Below are positions 9,067 to 20,700 of a stretch of DNA of 58,979 nucleotides, in pieces (position 1 is the first letter of the stretch; each line of letters opens with the position of its first letter). Both the position numbers and the translations under genes were made by a program. The notes under the pieces were generated by a model, which was not told where the DNA came from, ran no database searches, and worked only from the letters and a program-made list of their open reading frames with translations. Source of the stretch: Aeromonas rivuli (GTDB lineage: Bacteria; Pseudomonadota; Gammaproteobacteria; Enterobacterales; Aeromonadaceae); contig NZ_CDBJ01000087.1 of NCBI RefSeq assembly GCF_000820045.1, positions 39,181 to 98,159 of the forward strand. The letters run 5' to 3'.

Positions 9067-10338
9067 ATGGAATTTTCTGTATTCGGCGAGAAGTTCACTC
9101 GCCACGCCGGTATCACCCAACTCATGGATGATCTCAATCAGGGGCTGACCAATCCGGACGCCATCATGCTGGGGGGCGGAAACCCGGCCCCCATACCGGC
9201 CATGCTGGAGCGCTTCCAGCAGGAGGCACAGACCTTGCTCGACAGTGGTGAACTGATCAAGGCCATGGCCAACTATGATGGTCCCCAGGGCAAAGACAGG
9301 TTTACCCACGCATTGGCCAAGCTGCTCAAGGCCGAGCTGGGCTGGGATATCTCGGCTCGCAACATCGCCCTCACCAACGGTAGCCAGACCGCGTTCTTCT
9401 ATCTGTTCAATTTGCTGGCCGGTGATTTCGCCGATGGCCGCAAGAAGAAGATCCTCTTCCCCCTGGCCCCCGAATATATCGGCTACGGTGACTCCGCCCT
9501 TGGGGAGGATCACTTCGTTGCCTACAAGCCAACCATAGAGAAGCTGCCGGATGGCCAGTTCAAGTACCATGTCGACTTCGAGAGTCTGCGTGTAGGGGAT
9601 GACATCGGTGCTATCTGTGTCTCACGCCCCACCAATCCGACCGGTAATGTATTGACCGATGAAGAGATAGAGCATCTGGACCAGATCGCCCGCGACAAGG
9701 GCATTCCGCTGATCCTCGACAATGCCTATGGGGTGCCCTTCCCCGGGATCATCTTCAGCCAGGCCAAGCCGTTCTGGAACCTCAACACCATCCTCTGCAT
9801 GAGCCTCTCCAAGCTGGGCCTGCCGGGCACCCGTTGCGGCATCGTCATCGCCGATGAACCCATCATCCAGGCCATCACCAACCTGAGTGGCATCATCAAT
9901 CTGGCGCCGGGCAGCCTGGGACCGGCGTTGACCATACCGCTGATCGAGAGTGGCGAGATCATCAAGTTGAGTGAAAAGGTGGTGAAGCCCTTCTATCGCC
10001 AGCGAGCCGACCTGGCCGTCAGCTTGCTGCGCGATGCGATCCCGGACTCACGCTTCCATATCCACAAGCCGGAGGGTGCCCTCTTCCTCTGGCTCTGGTT
10101 CGAAGACTTGCCGATCCACTGTCAGGAGCTCTACGAGCGCCTCAAGCAGAAGAACCTGCTGATCGTGCCTGGCCACTACTTCTTCCCGGGCATAGAGGAT
10201 CCGAGCTGGCGTCACAGTCAGGAGTGCATCCGCCTCAACTATGCCCAGAATGAAGAGCTGGTGCGCCGTGGTGTTGCCATTCTGGCCGAGGAGATCAATG
10301 CACTCTATGGGGCCGAGACTCGGGCCAGGGCTGGTTGA
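9067..10338 (+). CDS. avtA: Valine-pyruvate aminotransferase
   Basis: This is a PLP-dependent class I/II aminotransferase of 423 residues that transfers the amino group between valine and pyruvate to give alanine. The N-terminus MEFSVFGEKFTRHAGI and the GGGNPAPIP segment are typical of AvtA. The PLP-lysine region reads SLSKLGLPGTRCGI, and VSRPTNPTGNV and ILDNAYG are the usual cofactor-contact segments. The gene stands alone, with a parS upstream and a bidirectional terminator downstream. The order avtA next to ibp genes is also found in Vibrio. Confidence 0.95.
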   Translation: MEFSVFGEKFTRHAGITQLMDDLNQGLTNPDAIMLGGGNPAPIPAMLERFQQEAQTLLDSGELIKAMANYDGPQGKDRFTHALAKLLKAELGWDISARNIALTNGSQTAFFYLFNLLAGDFADGRKKKILFPLAPEYIGYGDSALGEDHFVAYKPTIEKLPDGQFKYHVDFESLRVGDDIGAICVSRPTNPTGNVLTDEEIEHLDQIARDKGIPLILDNAYGVPFPGIIFSQAKPFWNLNTILCMSLSKLGLPGTRCGIVIADEPIIQAITNLSGIINLAPGSLGPALTIPLIESGEIIKLSEKVVKPFYRQRADLAVSLLRDAIPDSRFHIHKPEGALFLWLWFEDLPIHCQELYERLKQKNLLIVPGHYFFPGIEDPSWRHSQECIRLNYAQNEELVRRGVAILAEEINALYGAETRARAG

Positions 10339-10359
10339 CCCCGCAACGGACAGACACAA

Positions 10360-10387
10360 AAAAGGCCTGCAAATATGCAGGCCTTTT
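10360..10387. terminator. Bidirectional terminator between avtA and the heat-shock genes
   Basis: The inverted repeat AAAAGGCCTGC/GCAGGCCTTTT has a six-base loop. It carries a T-run on both strands and serves the convergent avtA and ibp transcripts. Confidence 0.85.
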
Positions 10388-10401
10388 CATGACTGGTTGG
10401 C

Positions 10402-10839
10402 TTAACTCGGCAATGTCATTGCGTCAGGTTTGCCGATGGGGATGGCGCGTGGCTTGAGCGCTTCAGGCAGCTCACGGGCCAGGTCGATGGTGAGCAGACC
10501 ATGCTCGAGTCTGGCCCCCTGCACCTCGACATGCTGGCTCAGCTTGAAGGCCAGCTCGAAGTCACGTTCGGCAATCCCCTGATGGAGGAAGTGGCGATCC
10601 TCTTTAATGGCCGCCTTGCGGCCCTTCACCTTGAGGGTGCCCAGTTCGGTTTCAAGCTCCAGTTCGTCTTGCTCAAAACCAGCGACGGCTATGGTGATGC
10701 GATAGCTGTCTTGCTCCCGCTTCTCGATGTTGTAAGGGGGATACGCATTCTTCTGCTCATGCAGTGCTTTCAGTTCATGAGCCATGCGATCGAAGCCGAC
10801 GGCATTGGAATTGAGATGAGATAAATCGAGGTTGCGCAT
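10402..10839 (-). CDS. Small heat-shock protein, IbpB-like (Hsp20 family)
   Basis: This 145-residue alpha-crystallin-type chaperone would bind unfolding proteins and hold them for DnaK/ClpB. The core includes YPPYNIEKREQDSYRI, VAGFEQDELE, LKVKGRK, FLHQGIAERDFE and GLLTIDLARE. It lies 75 bases downstream of the ibpA-like gene on the same strand and is clearly its paralogue. It has the place of E. coli ibpB, although the sequence looks at least as close to IbpA, so I leave the symbol blank. Its leader contains a ROSE-type element. Confidence 0.93.
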   Translation of the reverse strand: MRNLDLSHLNSNAVGFDRMAHELKALHEQKNAYPPYNIEKREQDSYRITIAVAGFEQDELELETELGTLKVKGRKAAIKEDRHFLHQGIAERDFELAFKLSQHVEVQGARLEHGLLTIDLARELPEALKPRAIPIGKPDAMTLPS

Positions 10840-10844
10840 AATCC

Positions 10845-10863
10845 TATCCTTCTAATAAGCAAC
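10845..10863 (-). promoter_or_regulatory. ROSE-type RNA thermometer before the second Hsp20 gene
   Basis: On the minus strand the leader reads UUGCU, a short linker, then AGGA and AUG. UUGCU can pair with the AGGA ribosome site leaving an unpaired G, which is the signature of ROSE elements. This predicts a closed ribosome site at low temperature and opening on heat shock. Confidence 0.6.
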
Positions 10864-10914
10864 AGGTCAGTTTTCAACGAGCCCGGTGACGGCACCCGAA
10901 CAATTCACAGGGTC

Positions 10915-11328
10915 TCAACCGTTGATGGCAATCTTGCGCGGCTTCATCGCCTCAGGCACTTCACGCATCAACTCGATATGGAGCAAGCCGTTCTTGAGAT
11001 CTGCCCCCTTGACTCGCACATAGTCGGCAAGCTGGAAGCGACGCTCGAAACCACGCTCGGCGATGCCCTGGTAGAGATAGTTGCGATCGGTGTCGGCCTG
11101 CTTGCTCCCCTTCACGGTCAGGAGGTTCTCCTGGAAGCTCAACTCCAGCTCATCCTGGGTAAAGCCCGCCACCGCCATGCTGATGCGGTAGTCATTCTCG
11201 CCCAACTGTTCGATGTTGTAGGGGGGATAACCGGCATTGCCGTTGCTGGCCGCCGACTCAATGAGATTGGCCAGACGATCGAAACCGATAGCAGAACGAT
11301 AGAGCGGAGAAAAATCGATAGAACGCAT
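10915..11328 (-). CDS. ibpA: Small heat-shock protein IbpA (Hsp20 family)
   Basis: This 137-residue small heat-shock protein closely follows E. coli IbpA (also 137 residues) from the first residues: [66 protein letters not shown] and [18 protein letters not shown]. It would form oligomers on protein aggregates in the cytoplasm. It is first in a two-gene unit with the paralogue downstream. A sigma-32 promoter and a ROSE-type leader precede it, so control should be both transcriptional and by temperature-dependent translation. Confidence 0.95.
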   Translation of the reverse strand: MRSIDFSPLYRSAIGFDRLANLIESAASNGNAGYPPYNIEQLGENDYRISMAVAGFTQDELELSFQENLLTVKGSKQADTDRNYLYQGIAERGFERRFQLADYVRVKGADLKNGLLHIELMREVPEAMKPRKIAING

Positions 11329-11333
11329 AAAAG

Positions 11334-11352
11334 TATCCTCTTTTGAGCGATA
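11334..11352 (-). promoter_or_regulatory. ROSE-type RNA thermometer before ibpA
   Basis: On the minus strand the leader reads UAUCGCU, loop CAAAAG, AGGAUA, then a few bases and AUG. UAUC-CU pairs with AGGAUA and one G is left unpaired opposite the GG of the ribosome site. This is the conserved feature of ROSE thermometers, which are known for ibpA in E. coli and rhizobia. Confidence 0.75.
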
Positions 11353-11423
11353 GCTTGCTGTTTGCCCTCCCAGTGGACGGGCACCTGGTCGAAACCTCTA
11401 GTGAGCGTTTCAGCCTTATCCTC

Positions 11424-11452
11424 TATATAAGGTCATCAAATCGGCTTTCAAG
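11424..11452 (-). promoter_or_regulatory. Sigma-32 (RpoH) promoter of ibpA
   Basis: On the minus strand CTTGAAA (11446-11452) is followed after 13 bases by CCTTATATA (11424-11432). Both elements and the spacing fit the heat-shock sigma factor consensus. The promoter lies about 100 bases before the ibpA start, leaving room for a ROSE leader. Confidence 0.8.
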
Positions 11453-11593
11453 AGTCGGTCATAAAAGAAATATCACTTTTCCCGTTCAGCAATATTGGCC
11501 CGATCGTATCGAATATCGACCCATGGGCCACTGCTGCCGATCCATAGACTCCCCCATACTGGTCGCACATTCACCCATATCACGGAGTCAGCC

Positions 11594-12364
11594 ATGAAGA
11601 TTACTCAGGTTCGTAATGCCACCCTGCTCATCGACTATGCCGGTACACGCTTCCTCGTGGATCCCATGTTGGCCCCCAAGGGCAGCTATCCCGCCTTCGA
11701 AGGAACGGCCAACAGCCATCTGCGCAACCCCTTGGTCGAGCTGCCCCTGCCCATGGCCCAGCTGCTCGATGTCGATGCCGTCATCGTCACCCACGATCAC
11801 CTCGATCACTGGGATGAGACAGCCCAGCGGCTGATCCCCAAGAGACTGCCTCTGTTCGTGCAGCACCAGAAAGATGCCGAAACCATTCAAGCGGCCGGCT
11901 TCGAGGATGTGCGCATCCTGGAAGAGGAGCTGACATTCTCAGGCATCAGCTTGCTCAAGACGGCGGGCCAGCATGGCAGCGATGAGATCATGGGTGCGCT
12001 GGGAGACAGGCTGGGTGAGGTGTGTGGCATCATCTTCAACCATCCCCAGGAGAAATCACTCTATCTGGCAGGAGACACCGTCTGGAATCATGATGTGGCC
12101 ATGAGCCTGCAGCGCCACCAGCCCGAGGTCATCATCCTCAACAGCGGCGATGCCCAGATCCCCGGCCTGGGCTCCATCATCATGAACAAGGAAGATCTCC
12201 ATGCTGTCTACCAGGCGGCGCCGCAGGCCACCCTGATTGCCAGCCACATGGAGGCGGTCAATCACGCCATGCTATCCCGTGCCGAGCTGAGCGACTTTCT
12301 GACAGAGCAGGCAATGACGGACCGGGTGCTGATACCGGCAGACGGTGCAGTGATCCACCTCTAA
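11594..12364 (+). CDS. UlaG-like metallo-beta-lactamase-fold hydrolase
   Basis: This 256-residue protein has the metal-binding motif THDHLDHWD near residues 59-67 and resembles the L-ascorbate-6-phosphate lactonase-like (UlaG/YtkL-type) branch of the metallo-beta-lactamase fold. Further metal-ligand segments are TAGQHGSDEI, LAGDTVW and ASHMEAVNHAML. The substrate cannot be told from sequence. The ATG at 11594 is chosen because GGAG lies seven bases upstream and the match begins there; a longer frame from 11495 adds an unrelated segment. It is a stand-alone gene followed by a strong hairpin. Confidence 0.85.
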   Translation: MKITQVRNATLLIDYAGTRFLVDPMLAPKGSYPAFEGTANSHLRNPLVELPLPMAQLLDVDAVIVTHDHLDHWDETAQRLIPKRLPLFVQHQKDAETIQAAGFEDVRILEEELTFSGISLLKTAGQHGSDEIMGALGDRLGEVCGIIFNHPQEKSLYLAGDTVWNHDVAMSLQRHQPEVIILNSGDAQIPGLGSIIMNKEDLHAVYQAAPQATLIASHMEAVNHAMLSRAELSDFLTEQAMTDRVLIPADGAVIHL

Positions 12365-12370
12365 ACAGGA

Positions 12371-12392
12371 GGGCCATGGCATGCCATGGCCC
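12371..12392. terminator. Perfect 22-base palindrome, possible terminator
   Basis: The sequence is a perfect inverted repeat with arms GGGCCATGGCA and TGCCATGGCCC, seven bases after the hydrolase stop. It is followed by TTCGACTTTT rather than a clean T-run, so termination is likely but not certain. Confidence 0.5.
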
Positions 12393-12450
12393 TTCGACTT
12401 TTCCGTCAACCCGCATATGATGGCGCAAAGAGTCGCCAGGGATCCGCCTC

Positions 12451-13449
12451 ATGCCCACCTCTACTTCCACCACAGTGCCAGTCGTCGCCATCCTGGCCTT
12501 CAACCACTTCAGCCCCTTCCACTTCTCGGTACCCTGCCTCATCTTCGGTGACAGCATGTTGCCGGGCCCGCCGTTATTCGAGCTCAGGCTCTGCGCCGGT
12601 GAATCTGGTCAACTGCGATCTCCCCAAGGCTTCCTCATCGACAGCCTGCTGCCGCTGGCGGCTGTGGCGGATGCCGATATCATCATCATCCCTTTCTGGC
12701 GCAACCCGGCCGAGCGTCCAGAGCCCGCGCTGCTTGAAGCCTTGGTCGCCGCCCGAGCGAGGGGCGCTCAGATAGTCGGGCTCTGCCTTGGCACCTACGT
12801 GCTCGCCTATGCAGGGATCCTCGATGGCCACAGGGCTGCCACTCACTGGGAGTTTGAACAGGATTTTGGCCAGCGCTTTCCCCGTGTTCAGCTCGATAGC
12901 AATGCACTCTACGTGGATGATGATCGGCTGATCTCCTCGGCAGGCACGGCGGCCGGTCTGGACTGTTGCCTGTATCTGGTGCGCCAGCACTATGGCAGCC
13001 GCCTTGCCAACAAGCTGGCGCGGCGACTGGTGATCCCGCCCCACAGAGAAGGCGGTCAGGCCCAGTTCATCGAGCGACCCGTGCCAGCATCGACCCAGGA
13101 TGCCCGCATCAACCAGCTGCTCGATCACTTGCGTACCCATTTGGCGCAGCCCCATACCCTCGACAGCCTGGCCGACCACTGCCTGATGAGCCGACGCACC
13201 TTTACCCGTCGTTTCCAGCAGGCAACCGGTCTCTCCGTCGGGGAGTGGTTGCTTGCCGAGCGCCTCAGACGCAGTCAGGAGCTGCTGGAAGCCAGCAGCC
13301 ACGCCGTAGAGCGCATCGCCGAGCTGGTGGGCTTCAGTACCGCAGCCTCCCTTCGCCAGCACTTTCGTGTCCGCTTCGGGGTCTCGCCAAGTGAGTGGCG
13401 CCGAACCTTCCGAGGCCGGGATCCGGCGCCCTTGCTCGACAGGGTCTAG
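12451..13449 (+). CDS. GlxA-family transcriptional regulator (DJ-1/PfpI plus AraC HTH)
   Basis: The 332-residue protein joins an N-terminal class I glutamine-amidotransferase-like (DJ-1/PfpI) domain, with the nucleophile-elbow region GLCLGTYVLA, to a C-terminal AraC-type DNA-binding domain (DSLADHCLMSRRTFTRRFQ, then IAELVGFSTAASLRQHFRVR). Such proteins are usually activators of nearby catabolic genes, with the first domain sensing a ligand. The target here is unknown. It stands between the UlaG-like gene and the convergent gyrB, so either control of the hydrolase or a distant target is possible. Confidence 0.9.
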   Translation: MPTSTSTTVPVVAILAFNHFSPFHFSVPCLIFGDSMLPGPPLFELRLCAGESGQLRSPQGFLIDSLLPLAAVADADIIIIPFWRNPAERPEPALLEALVAARARGAQIVGLCLGTYVLAYAGILDGHRAATHWEFEQDFGQRFPRVQLDSNALYVDDDRLISSAGTAAGLDCCLYLVRQHYGSRLANKLARRLVIPPHREGGQAQFIERPVPASTQDARINQLLDHLRTHLAQPHTLDSLADHCLMSRRTFTRRFQQATGLSVGEWLLAERLRRSQELLEASSHAVERIAELVGFSTAASLRQHFRVRFGVSPSEWRRTFRGRDPAPLLDRV

Positions 13450-13508
13450 GCACTTTCTCACCGCATTGTTCAGCCATTTCGCTGCCCTTTGGCAAACGCC
13501 ACGCAAAC

Positions 13509-13537
13509 AAAAAGCCGGTCACAGGGACCGGCTTTTT
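13509..13537. terminator. Bidirectional terminator between the GlxA-type gene and gyrB
   Basis: A perfect 12-base stem (AAAAAGCCGGTC/GACCGGCTTTTT) with loop ACAGG sits between convergent genes and has T-runs on both strands. Confidence 0.9.
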
Positions 13538-13566
13538 CAGGGTTGCGTTGATGCAACGGGCGTTGC

Positions 13567-17081
<3,515 letters not shown>

Positions 17082-17083
17082 GA

Positions 17084-18187
17084 CTAGATCCGCATCGGCA
17101 TGACCACGTATTGAGCGTCCTGACTATCAAAATCCTCAATAATGGCACTGCTGATGGAGTCACTCAGGCTGACCCGGATCTGGTCACATTTTAACGTATT
17201 CAGCACGTCGAGCACATAGGAGACGTTGAAGCCGATCTCCAGCTCGCTGGCGTCATATTGTACGTCAAGCAGCTCCTCGGCTTCTTCCTGTTCCGGGTTA
17301 TTGGCGGTGATCCGCAGCAAATGCTGCTGCAAATTGAGACGCACCCCACGGAATTTCTCGTTGGAGAGAATGGCGGCCCGGGAAAATGCCTGGCGCAGAT
17401 CTTCTCGTCCGGCGATCAGGGCCTTGTCGCTGCCACGGGGGATGACGCGGCGCCAATCGGGGAAGCGGCCATCCACCAGCTTGGAGGTAAAGATAAAACC
17501 ATCGAGGGCGGCGCGCAGGTTGCTGCGACCAATCTGCAAGCGTACCGGTTTGTCTTCCGCCTCCAGCAGCCGCACCAGCTCCAGCACCCCTTTACGGGGC
17601 AGGATAACCTGATGATCGGGCAGCGAATCTTCCACGACCTCCCGGCGGCAGGTGGCGAGACGGTGACCATCGGTCGCGACGGTGCGCAGGCCGTGGCCCT
17701 CGCTCTCGAACAGCATGCCATTGAGGTAGTAACGCACATCCTGGCTGGCCATGGAGAACTGGGTCGCCTCGATCAGTCGCTTCAGCTCCAGCTGACTGAT
17801 GTCGAATTCGAGCACGGATTCCCAATCTTCGATATTGGGGTATTCGGTCGCCGGCAGGGTCGACAGGTTGAAGCGGGAGCGACCGGAACGAATGATGAGT
17901 CGCTCGCCTTCGGTATTGAAGCGTATCTCAGCCCCTTCCGGCAGGCCGCGGCAGATATCGAGCAGCTTGCGAGCCGGCACTGTCGTGCGGCCATCCTGGC
18001 TTGCGCCTTCTAGATGGACCTGCCCTATCATCTCGACTTCGAGATCGGTGCCGGTTAGCGACAGCAAGCCATGGCTCACCTCGAGCAGGACATTGCCGAG
18101 GATGGGCAGTGTCGGTCGGCCACCCAGGGCGCCAGACACCAGTTGCAGGGGACGTAACAGGGCCTCGCGGCTAATTTCGAGCTGCAT
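17084..18187 (-). CDS. dnaN: DNA polymerase III beta subunit (sliding clamp)
   Basis: The 367-residue protein forms the ring clamp that tethers polymerase III. The length matches the family (366 in E. coli), and the three-domain fold is indicated by segments such as LPILGNVLLEV, VATDGHRLATCRR and the C-terminal YVVMPMRI, the clamp's peptide-binding pocket end. The ATG follows CGGAG. It lies 83 bases after dnaA, and part of that gap is a duplicate of the dnaA end and the dnaN start. Confidence 0.99.
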   Translation of the reverse strand: MQLEISREALLRPLQLVSGALGGRPTLPILGNVLLEVSHGLLSLTGTDLEVEMIGQVHLEGASQDGRTTVPARKLLDICRGLPEGAEIRFNTEGERLIIRSGRSRFNLSTLPATEYPNIEDWESVLEFDISQLELKRLIEATQFSMASQDVRYYLNGMLFESEGHGLRTVATDGHRLATCRREVVEDSLPDHQVILPRKGVLELVRLLEAEDKPVRLQIGRSNLRAALDGFIFTSKLVDGRFPDWRRVIPRGSDKALIAGREDLRQAFSRAAILSNEKFRGVRLNLQQHLLRITANNPEQEEAEELLDVQYDASELEIGFNVSYVLDVLNTLKCDQIRVSLSDSISSAIIEDFDSQDAQYVVMPMRI

Positions 18188-18304
18188 CTGTGCTCTCCGT
18201 TGTGATTAGGAGGAAAAGATTCGGATCAGGTTGGAATATTCGCGCTGCATCTGTGCACTCCGTTCCGTGATCAGGACGAAAGGGTACGGATCAGGTTGGA
18301 ATAG
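18181..18304. repeat. Imperfect tandem duplication at the dnaA/dnaN junction
   Basis: Two units of about 60 bases stand side by side: 18181-18240 and 18244-18304. Each begins GCTGCATCTGTGC and ends CGGATCAGGTTGGAATA, with a few substitutions and a small indel between. One unit is the real dnaN start plus the spacer. The other contains the real dnaA 3' end. The copied part recreates a start codon, ribosome site and dnaA-like ending between the two genes. Confidence 0.85.
18206..18250 (-). CDS. 14-codon ORF created by the dnaA/dnaN duplication
   Basis: The peptide would be MQREYSNLIRIFSS. Its first residues copy the dnaN start context and its end copies the DnaA C-terminus ([12 protein letters not shown]). 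The ribosome site CGGAG is a copy of that of dnaN. It lies 20 bases after the dnaA stop and 18 bases before the dnaN start. It may be translated as a coupled leader or simply be a by-product. No function is known. Confidence 0.4.
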   Translation of the reverse strand: MQREYSNLIRIFSS

Positions 18305-19641
18305 TCTTCCTTGATGTCGTGACTCTCCTCCTTCAGCTGCTCTATCTTGCGACAGGCATGAAGGACTGTGGTGTGGTCACGGCCACCGAAGGCATCCCCT
18401 ATTTCCGGCAAACTGTGGTTGGTCAGCTCCTTGGCCAGGGCCATGGCGAGCTGACGAGGGCGGGCCACCGAGCGGGAACGCCGCTTGGAGAGCAGGTCAG
18501 CCAGCTTGATCTTGTAGTACTCGGCCACCGTCTTCTGGATGTTGTCGATGGTCACCAGCTTCTCTTGCAGCGCCAGCAAGTCGCGCAATGCCTCACGCAC
18601 GAAGTCGATGTTGATGGCCCGGCCGGTGAAGTTGGCGTTGGCGATGACCCGATTAAGGGCGCCTTCCAGTTCACGGACGTTGGATCTCAGTCGCTTGGCG
18701 ATGAAGAAGGCGACCTCGTCCGGCAGATGGACCTGGTTCTCGTCCGCCTTGCGCATCAGAATGGCCACCCGGGTTTCCAGCTCCGGCGGCTCGATCGCCA
18801 CCGTCAGTCCCCAACCGAAGCGGGACTTGAGGCGATCTTCGACCCCGTTGATCTCCTTGGGATAGCGATCCGAGGTCAGGATGATCTGCTGATTACCTTC
18901 CAGCAAGGCATTGAAGGTGTGGAAGAACTCCTCCTGGGAGCGCTCCTTGTTGGCGAAGAACTGGATGTCATCGATGAGCAGGGCATCGACGCTACGGTAA
19001 TAACGCTTGAACTCTTCAATGGCGTTATTCTGCAGCGCCTTCACCATGTCCTGGACGAAGCGCTCGGAGTGCATATAGATGACTTTGGCATCCTTCTTGC
19101 GCTCCTTGATGGCATTGCCAACGGCGTGCAACAGGTGGGTCTTGCCCAAACCGGTGCCGCCATAGAGGAACAGGGGGTTATAGGCCCCGCCCGGATTATC
19201 GGCCACCTGACGGGCCGCCGCACGGGCCAACTGGTTCGACTTACCCTCGACGAAATTCTCGAAGGTGTAGTTTACGTTGGTGTTGCTCTTGTGGTTCGGT
19301 TCAGGCTTGGCGGCGTCCTTGCTTTCCCAGCTCTTCTGCAAGTTATTCACAGGCGCGGCGCCGCGCACCGGGGCTCTCGCAACGGCGACGGGGTGGGGAC
19401 GATTGCCTATATCAAAACGCAGGGTGGGGCCATCAACACCACAGATCTCGGTGATGATGCCATTGACCCGGAGCAGGTACTTGTCACGTACCCAGTCCAG
19501 GACGAAGCGATTCGGTGCATACAGGGTCAGAGTATTGTCACTCAACTCCGCTTGAAGCGGCCGGATCCACATGCTGAATTCTGCCGAGGGCAATTCATCT
19601 TGCAGCCGGTGAAGGCACTGCTGCCATAGCGAAGCAGTCAC
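18271..19641 (-). CDS. dnaA: DnaA, chromosomal replication initiator
   Basis: DnaA binds the DnaA boxes in oriC and opens the AT-rich 13-mers. The 456-residue protein has domain I ([14 protein letters not shown]), a linker, the AAA+ domain with Walker [17 protein letters not shown] and Walker [12 protein letters not shown], and the C-terminal DNA-binding domain with the signature [15 protein letters not shown]. The start codon is GTG with GGGAG upstream, as is common for dnaA. The upstream region holds a DnaA box and a GATC cluster, consistent with autoregulation and SeqA control. Confidence 0.99.
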   Translation of the reverse strand: MTASLWQQCLHRLQDELPSAEFSMWIRPLQAELSDNTLTLYAPNRFVLDWVRDKYLLRVNGIITEICGVDGPTLRFDIGNRPHPVAVARAPVRGAAPVNNLQKSWESKDAAKPEPNHKSNTNVNYTFENFVEGKSNQLARAAARQVADNPGGAYNPLFLYGGTGLGKTHLLHAVGNAIKERKKDAKVIYMHSERFVQDMVKALQNNAIEEFKRYYRSVDALLIDDIQFFANKERSQEEFFHTFNALLEGNQQIILTSDRYPKEINGVEDRLKSRFGWGLTVAIEPPELETRVAILMRKADENQVHLPDEVAFFIAKRLRSNVRELEGALNRVIANANFTGRAINIDFVREALRDLLALQEKLVTIDNIQKTVAEYYKIKLADLLSKRRSRSVARPRQLAMALAKELTNHSLPEIGDAFGGRDHTTVLHACRKIEQLKEESHDIKEDYSNLIRTLSS

Positions 19642-19671
19642 TCTGGACTCCCGTTTATTGATTAGCTAAAG

Positions 19672-19698
19672 ACCGGCTATTCTACGTTTTTAGCCGGT
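19672..19698 (-). promoter_or_regulatory. Hairpin in the dnaA leader
   Basis: ACCGGCTA and TAGCCGGT form a perfect eight-base stem around an 11-base AT-rich loop, 31-57 bases before the dnaA start. It lacks a T-run placed for termination, so a leader or operator role is more likely. Confidence 0.5.
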
Positions 19699-19735
19699 GG
19701 ATCTCTAGCCGCCAGCTCGCGGATCCAGCAAATAA

Positions 19736-19756
19736 GATCCTTGACTTTCAAGGATC
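19736..19756. repeat. Perfect inverted repeat with terminal GATC sites
   Basis: GATCCTTGA, spacer CTT, TCAAGGATC is a perfect 9+3+9 inverted repeat bearing a Dam site at each end. It lies in the dnaA upstream region. Paired GATC sites 17 bases apart could be a SeqA target; this is inference. Confidence 0.55.
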
Positions 19757-19788
19757 CGACGGCTCAGGATCCCATTTCATCCCCAAAC

Positions 19789-19797
19789 TTACCCACA
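19789..19797 (+). promoter_or_regulatory. DnaA box upstream of dnaA
   Basis: TTACCCACA differs from the consensus TTATCCACA at one position and is identical to a box in oriC at 34829-34837. Its location about 150 bases before dnaA suggests autoregulation. Confidence 0.55.
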
Positions 19798-19941
19798 GCA
19801 TGAACGAGGCAGGATCCGGGGTGATTCAGAGTTATTTGATATAACCAAATATGATTTATTTTTCAGAACTTATTCCAATAACATTCACTCACTTTCAGTC
19901 ATTAAAACTAGAAACACAGAACAACAGAGAGAGGTATACCC

Positions 19942-20700
19942 ATGTCTTCATCTATCAAGCTGGTGTCCGGCGCCGCCATATTGTTGGCCATGCTCTCCGG
20001 TCAAGCCGTCGCCCAGGAGACCATCAAGGTCGGCATGTCTGGCAAATATTTCCCGTTCACCTTCGTCAAGCAGGACAAACTGCAGGGCTTTGAGGTCGAC
20101 ATGTGGAACCAGATCGGTGAGCGCACCGGCTACAAGGTTGAATTCGTGACCGCCAGCTTCTCCGGCCTGTTTGGCATGCTGGAAACCGGTCGGGTCGATA
20201 CCATCTCCAACCAGATCACCATCACAGACGAGCGCAAGGCCAAGTACGACTTCTCCCAGCCTTATGTCTATGACGGTGCCCAGATCGTGGTTCGCAAGGG
20301 CAACAGCACCATTAATGGTATCAAAGACCTGGAAGGCAAGAAGGTTGCCGTCAACCTGGGCTCCAACTTCGAAGAGCTGCTGCGCAAGAACGATCCTGAC
20401 CACAAGATGGACATCCGCACCTATGACTCCGCCTTCGAGCAGGATGTCGCCCTGGGCCGTATCGATGCCTTCGTGATGGACCGCGTCTCCACCGCTCAGC
20501 TGATCAAAGAGTCCAAGCTGCCGCTGCAGCAGGCTGGCAAGCCGTTCGAGACCATCGAAAACGCCCTGCCCTTCCTGAAGACGCCCAAGCAGCAAGCCCT
20601 GCTGGCCAAGGTCGATGAAGCCTTGACTGCCATGCGCAAAGACGGCGCTCTCAAGCAGATCTCCGAGAAGTGGTTCGCGGCGGACATCACCAATAAATAA
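19942..20700 (+). CDS. Amino-acid (cystine-type) ABC transporter, substrate-binding protein
   Basis: The 252-residue periplasmic protein has a signal peptide (cleavage probably after GQAVAQ) and the family 3 solute-binding fold (KVGMSGKYFPFTF, GFEVDMWNQIGERTGY, ISNQITITDERK, YDFSQPYVYDG, AVNLGSNFEELL). It resembles the FliY/TcyJ cystine-binding proteins, but the substrate is inferred only from family. The next gene's ATG follows its stop directly, so the three transporter genes form an operon. A similar operon occupies the same place between rpmH and dnaA in Vibrio. Confidence 0.88.
   Translation: MSSSIKLVSGAAILLAMLSGQAVAQETIKVGMSGKYFPFTFVKQDKLQGFEVDMWNQIGERTGYKVEFVTASFSGLFGMLETGRVDTISNQITITDERKAKYDFSQPYVYDGAQIVVRKGNSTINGIKDLEGKKVAVNLGSNFEELLRKNDPDHKMDIRTYDSAFEQDVALGRIDAFVMDRVSTAQLIKESKLPLQQAGKPFETIENALPFLKTPKQQALLAKVDEALTAMRKDGALKQISEKWFAADITNK

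Larger units (their letters stand above)
19642..19941. other. Divergent regulatory region between dnaA and the ABC transporter
   Basis: No gene is seen. The dnaA side holds an 8-base stem hairpin (19672-19698), a perfect 9+3+9 inverted repeat (19736-19756), about six GATC sites within 130 bases and a DnaA box (19789-19797). The half nearer the transporter is AT-rich and should hold its promoter. Confidence 0.6.
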
